Positions 55,070 to 55,215 of a stretch of 55,215 bases of DNA are shown here, piece by piece (within the stretch, counting starts at the first letter, position 1; each line of letters begins with the position of its first letter). Origin of the DNA: an uncultured Clostridia bacterium (GTDB lineage: Bacteria > Bacillota > Clostridia > UMGS1883). Location of the stretch: the NCBI GenBank assembly GCA_934476455.1, contig CAKSNY010000012.1, positions 1 to 55,215 of the forward strand, in the 5' to 3' direction. The position numbers and the translations under genes were made by a program. A model generated the notes under the pieces. That model ran no database searches and had not been told where the DNA came from. It saw nothing but the letters and a program-made list of their open reading frames with translations.

Positions 55070-55125
55070 GCACTTTAATTATTTCTGCCCGAAAAAAATC
55101 CACAGTATAAAAATGCAAAAAAGCC

Positions 55126-55215
55126 TTATAAACTGCCGCCGTCGGCAATTTCCTGTATTGCCTTTTCATAATCGCTTTCTATAAGCTTGGTAACTGCCTC
55201 AGGCTGAAGAAGAGA
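55126..55215 (-). CDS. 3' end of an unrecognised gene, continues beyond the window
   Basis: Reading right to left from the window edge, 29 codons end in TAA at 55126. The tail contains LQPEAVTKLIESDYEKAIQEI and is helical and acidic, ending DGGSL. The codon use is like the neighbouring host genes. Too little is present to name it. It converges on the serine hydrolase gene across 56 bp in which I see no clear terminator stem. Confidence 0.5.
   Translation of the reverse strand, partial: SLLQPEAVTKLIESDYEKAIQEIADGGSL

Noticed and set aside
1..55215. CRISPR array or cas genes
   Set aside because: No regularly spaced direct repeats and no Cas-like motif found.

Overview
The window comes from an anaerobic, spore-forming Bacillota of the Clostridia. 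The evidence is a cotJA-cotJB-cotJC spore-coat operon, surface proteins with S-layer homology (SLH) repeats, strong Shine-Dalgarno sites, and a CUT1 sugar transporter of the LplA/LplB/LplC type with no dedicated ATPase. The glycan genes point to a pectin (rhamnogalacturonan-I) degrader of the gut or plant-litter kind. I cannot name the genus; a Monoglobus-like fibre degrader would fit but is only a guess.

Region 1 (1 to about 9,715) is mobile DNA, visibly more A+T-rich than the rest. It holds a tyrosine integrase beside a decayed tRNA-Ser-like sequence, a DUF3990/XRE gene pair that looks like a toxin-antitoxin module behind a consensus promoter with three operator copies, a remnant of an HsdR N-terminal domain, and a translationally coupled pair of DUF262 genes (the first also carries a DUF1524/HNH nuclease domain) that resembles a GmrSD-type restriction system. 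It ends with a small-protein gene and a large serine recombinase. The recombinase stops about 36 bp from a junction that lies inside cotJC: the first 33 codons of cotJC are on the right, and the rest of the gene must be beyond the left edge of the window. The element therefore splits a sporulation gene, in the manner of skin-type intervening elements.

Region 2 (9,708-10,280, minus strand) is the host cotJ operon: cotJA, cotJB (overlapping by one base) and the interrupted cotJC.

Region 3 (10,398-26,012, plus strand) is a three-gene operon. It has a TetR regulator whose promoter and leader carry a perfect 20-bp inverted repeat, then two giant exported proteins: 2,613 residues with at least 14 Ig-like boundaries, and 2,325 residues with three C-terminal SLH repeats. 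Their function is unknown. A hairpin with a T-tract on the minus strand (26,017-26,062) separates this operon from the convergent one.

Region 4 (26,100-50,576, minus strand) is a long glycan-utilisation operon read right to left: two SLH surface proteins, a large exported PcRGLX/YetA-like (PL26-type) rhamnogalacturonan lyase, GH105 unsaturated rhamnogalacturonyl hydrolase, solute-binding lipoprotein and two permeases, a SxxK serine hydrolase, an exported laminin-G-like protein, GH78 alpha-L-rhamnosidase, a GH37 trehalase-like enzyme and a domain-permuted GH3 glycosidase. The inferred pathway is surface capture and cleavage of rhamnogalacturonan outside the cell, oligosaccharide import, and intracellular trimming of unsaturated galacturonate, rhamnose and glucose or xylose residues.

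Region 5 (50,785-55,069, plus strand) diverges from it: an AraC-type regulator, a GH127-type beta-L-arabinofuranosidase and a second SxxK serine hydrolase paralogous to the one in Region 4. The last 90 bp hold the 3' end of an unrecognised minus-strand gene.
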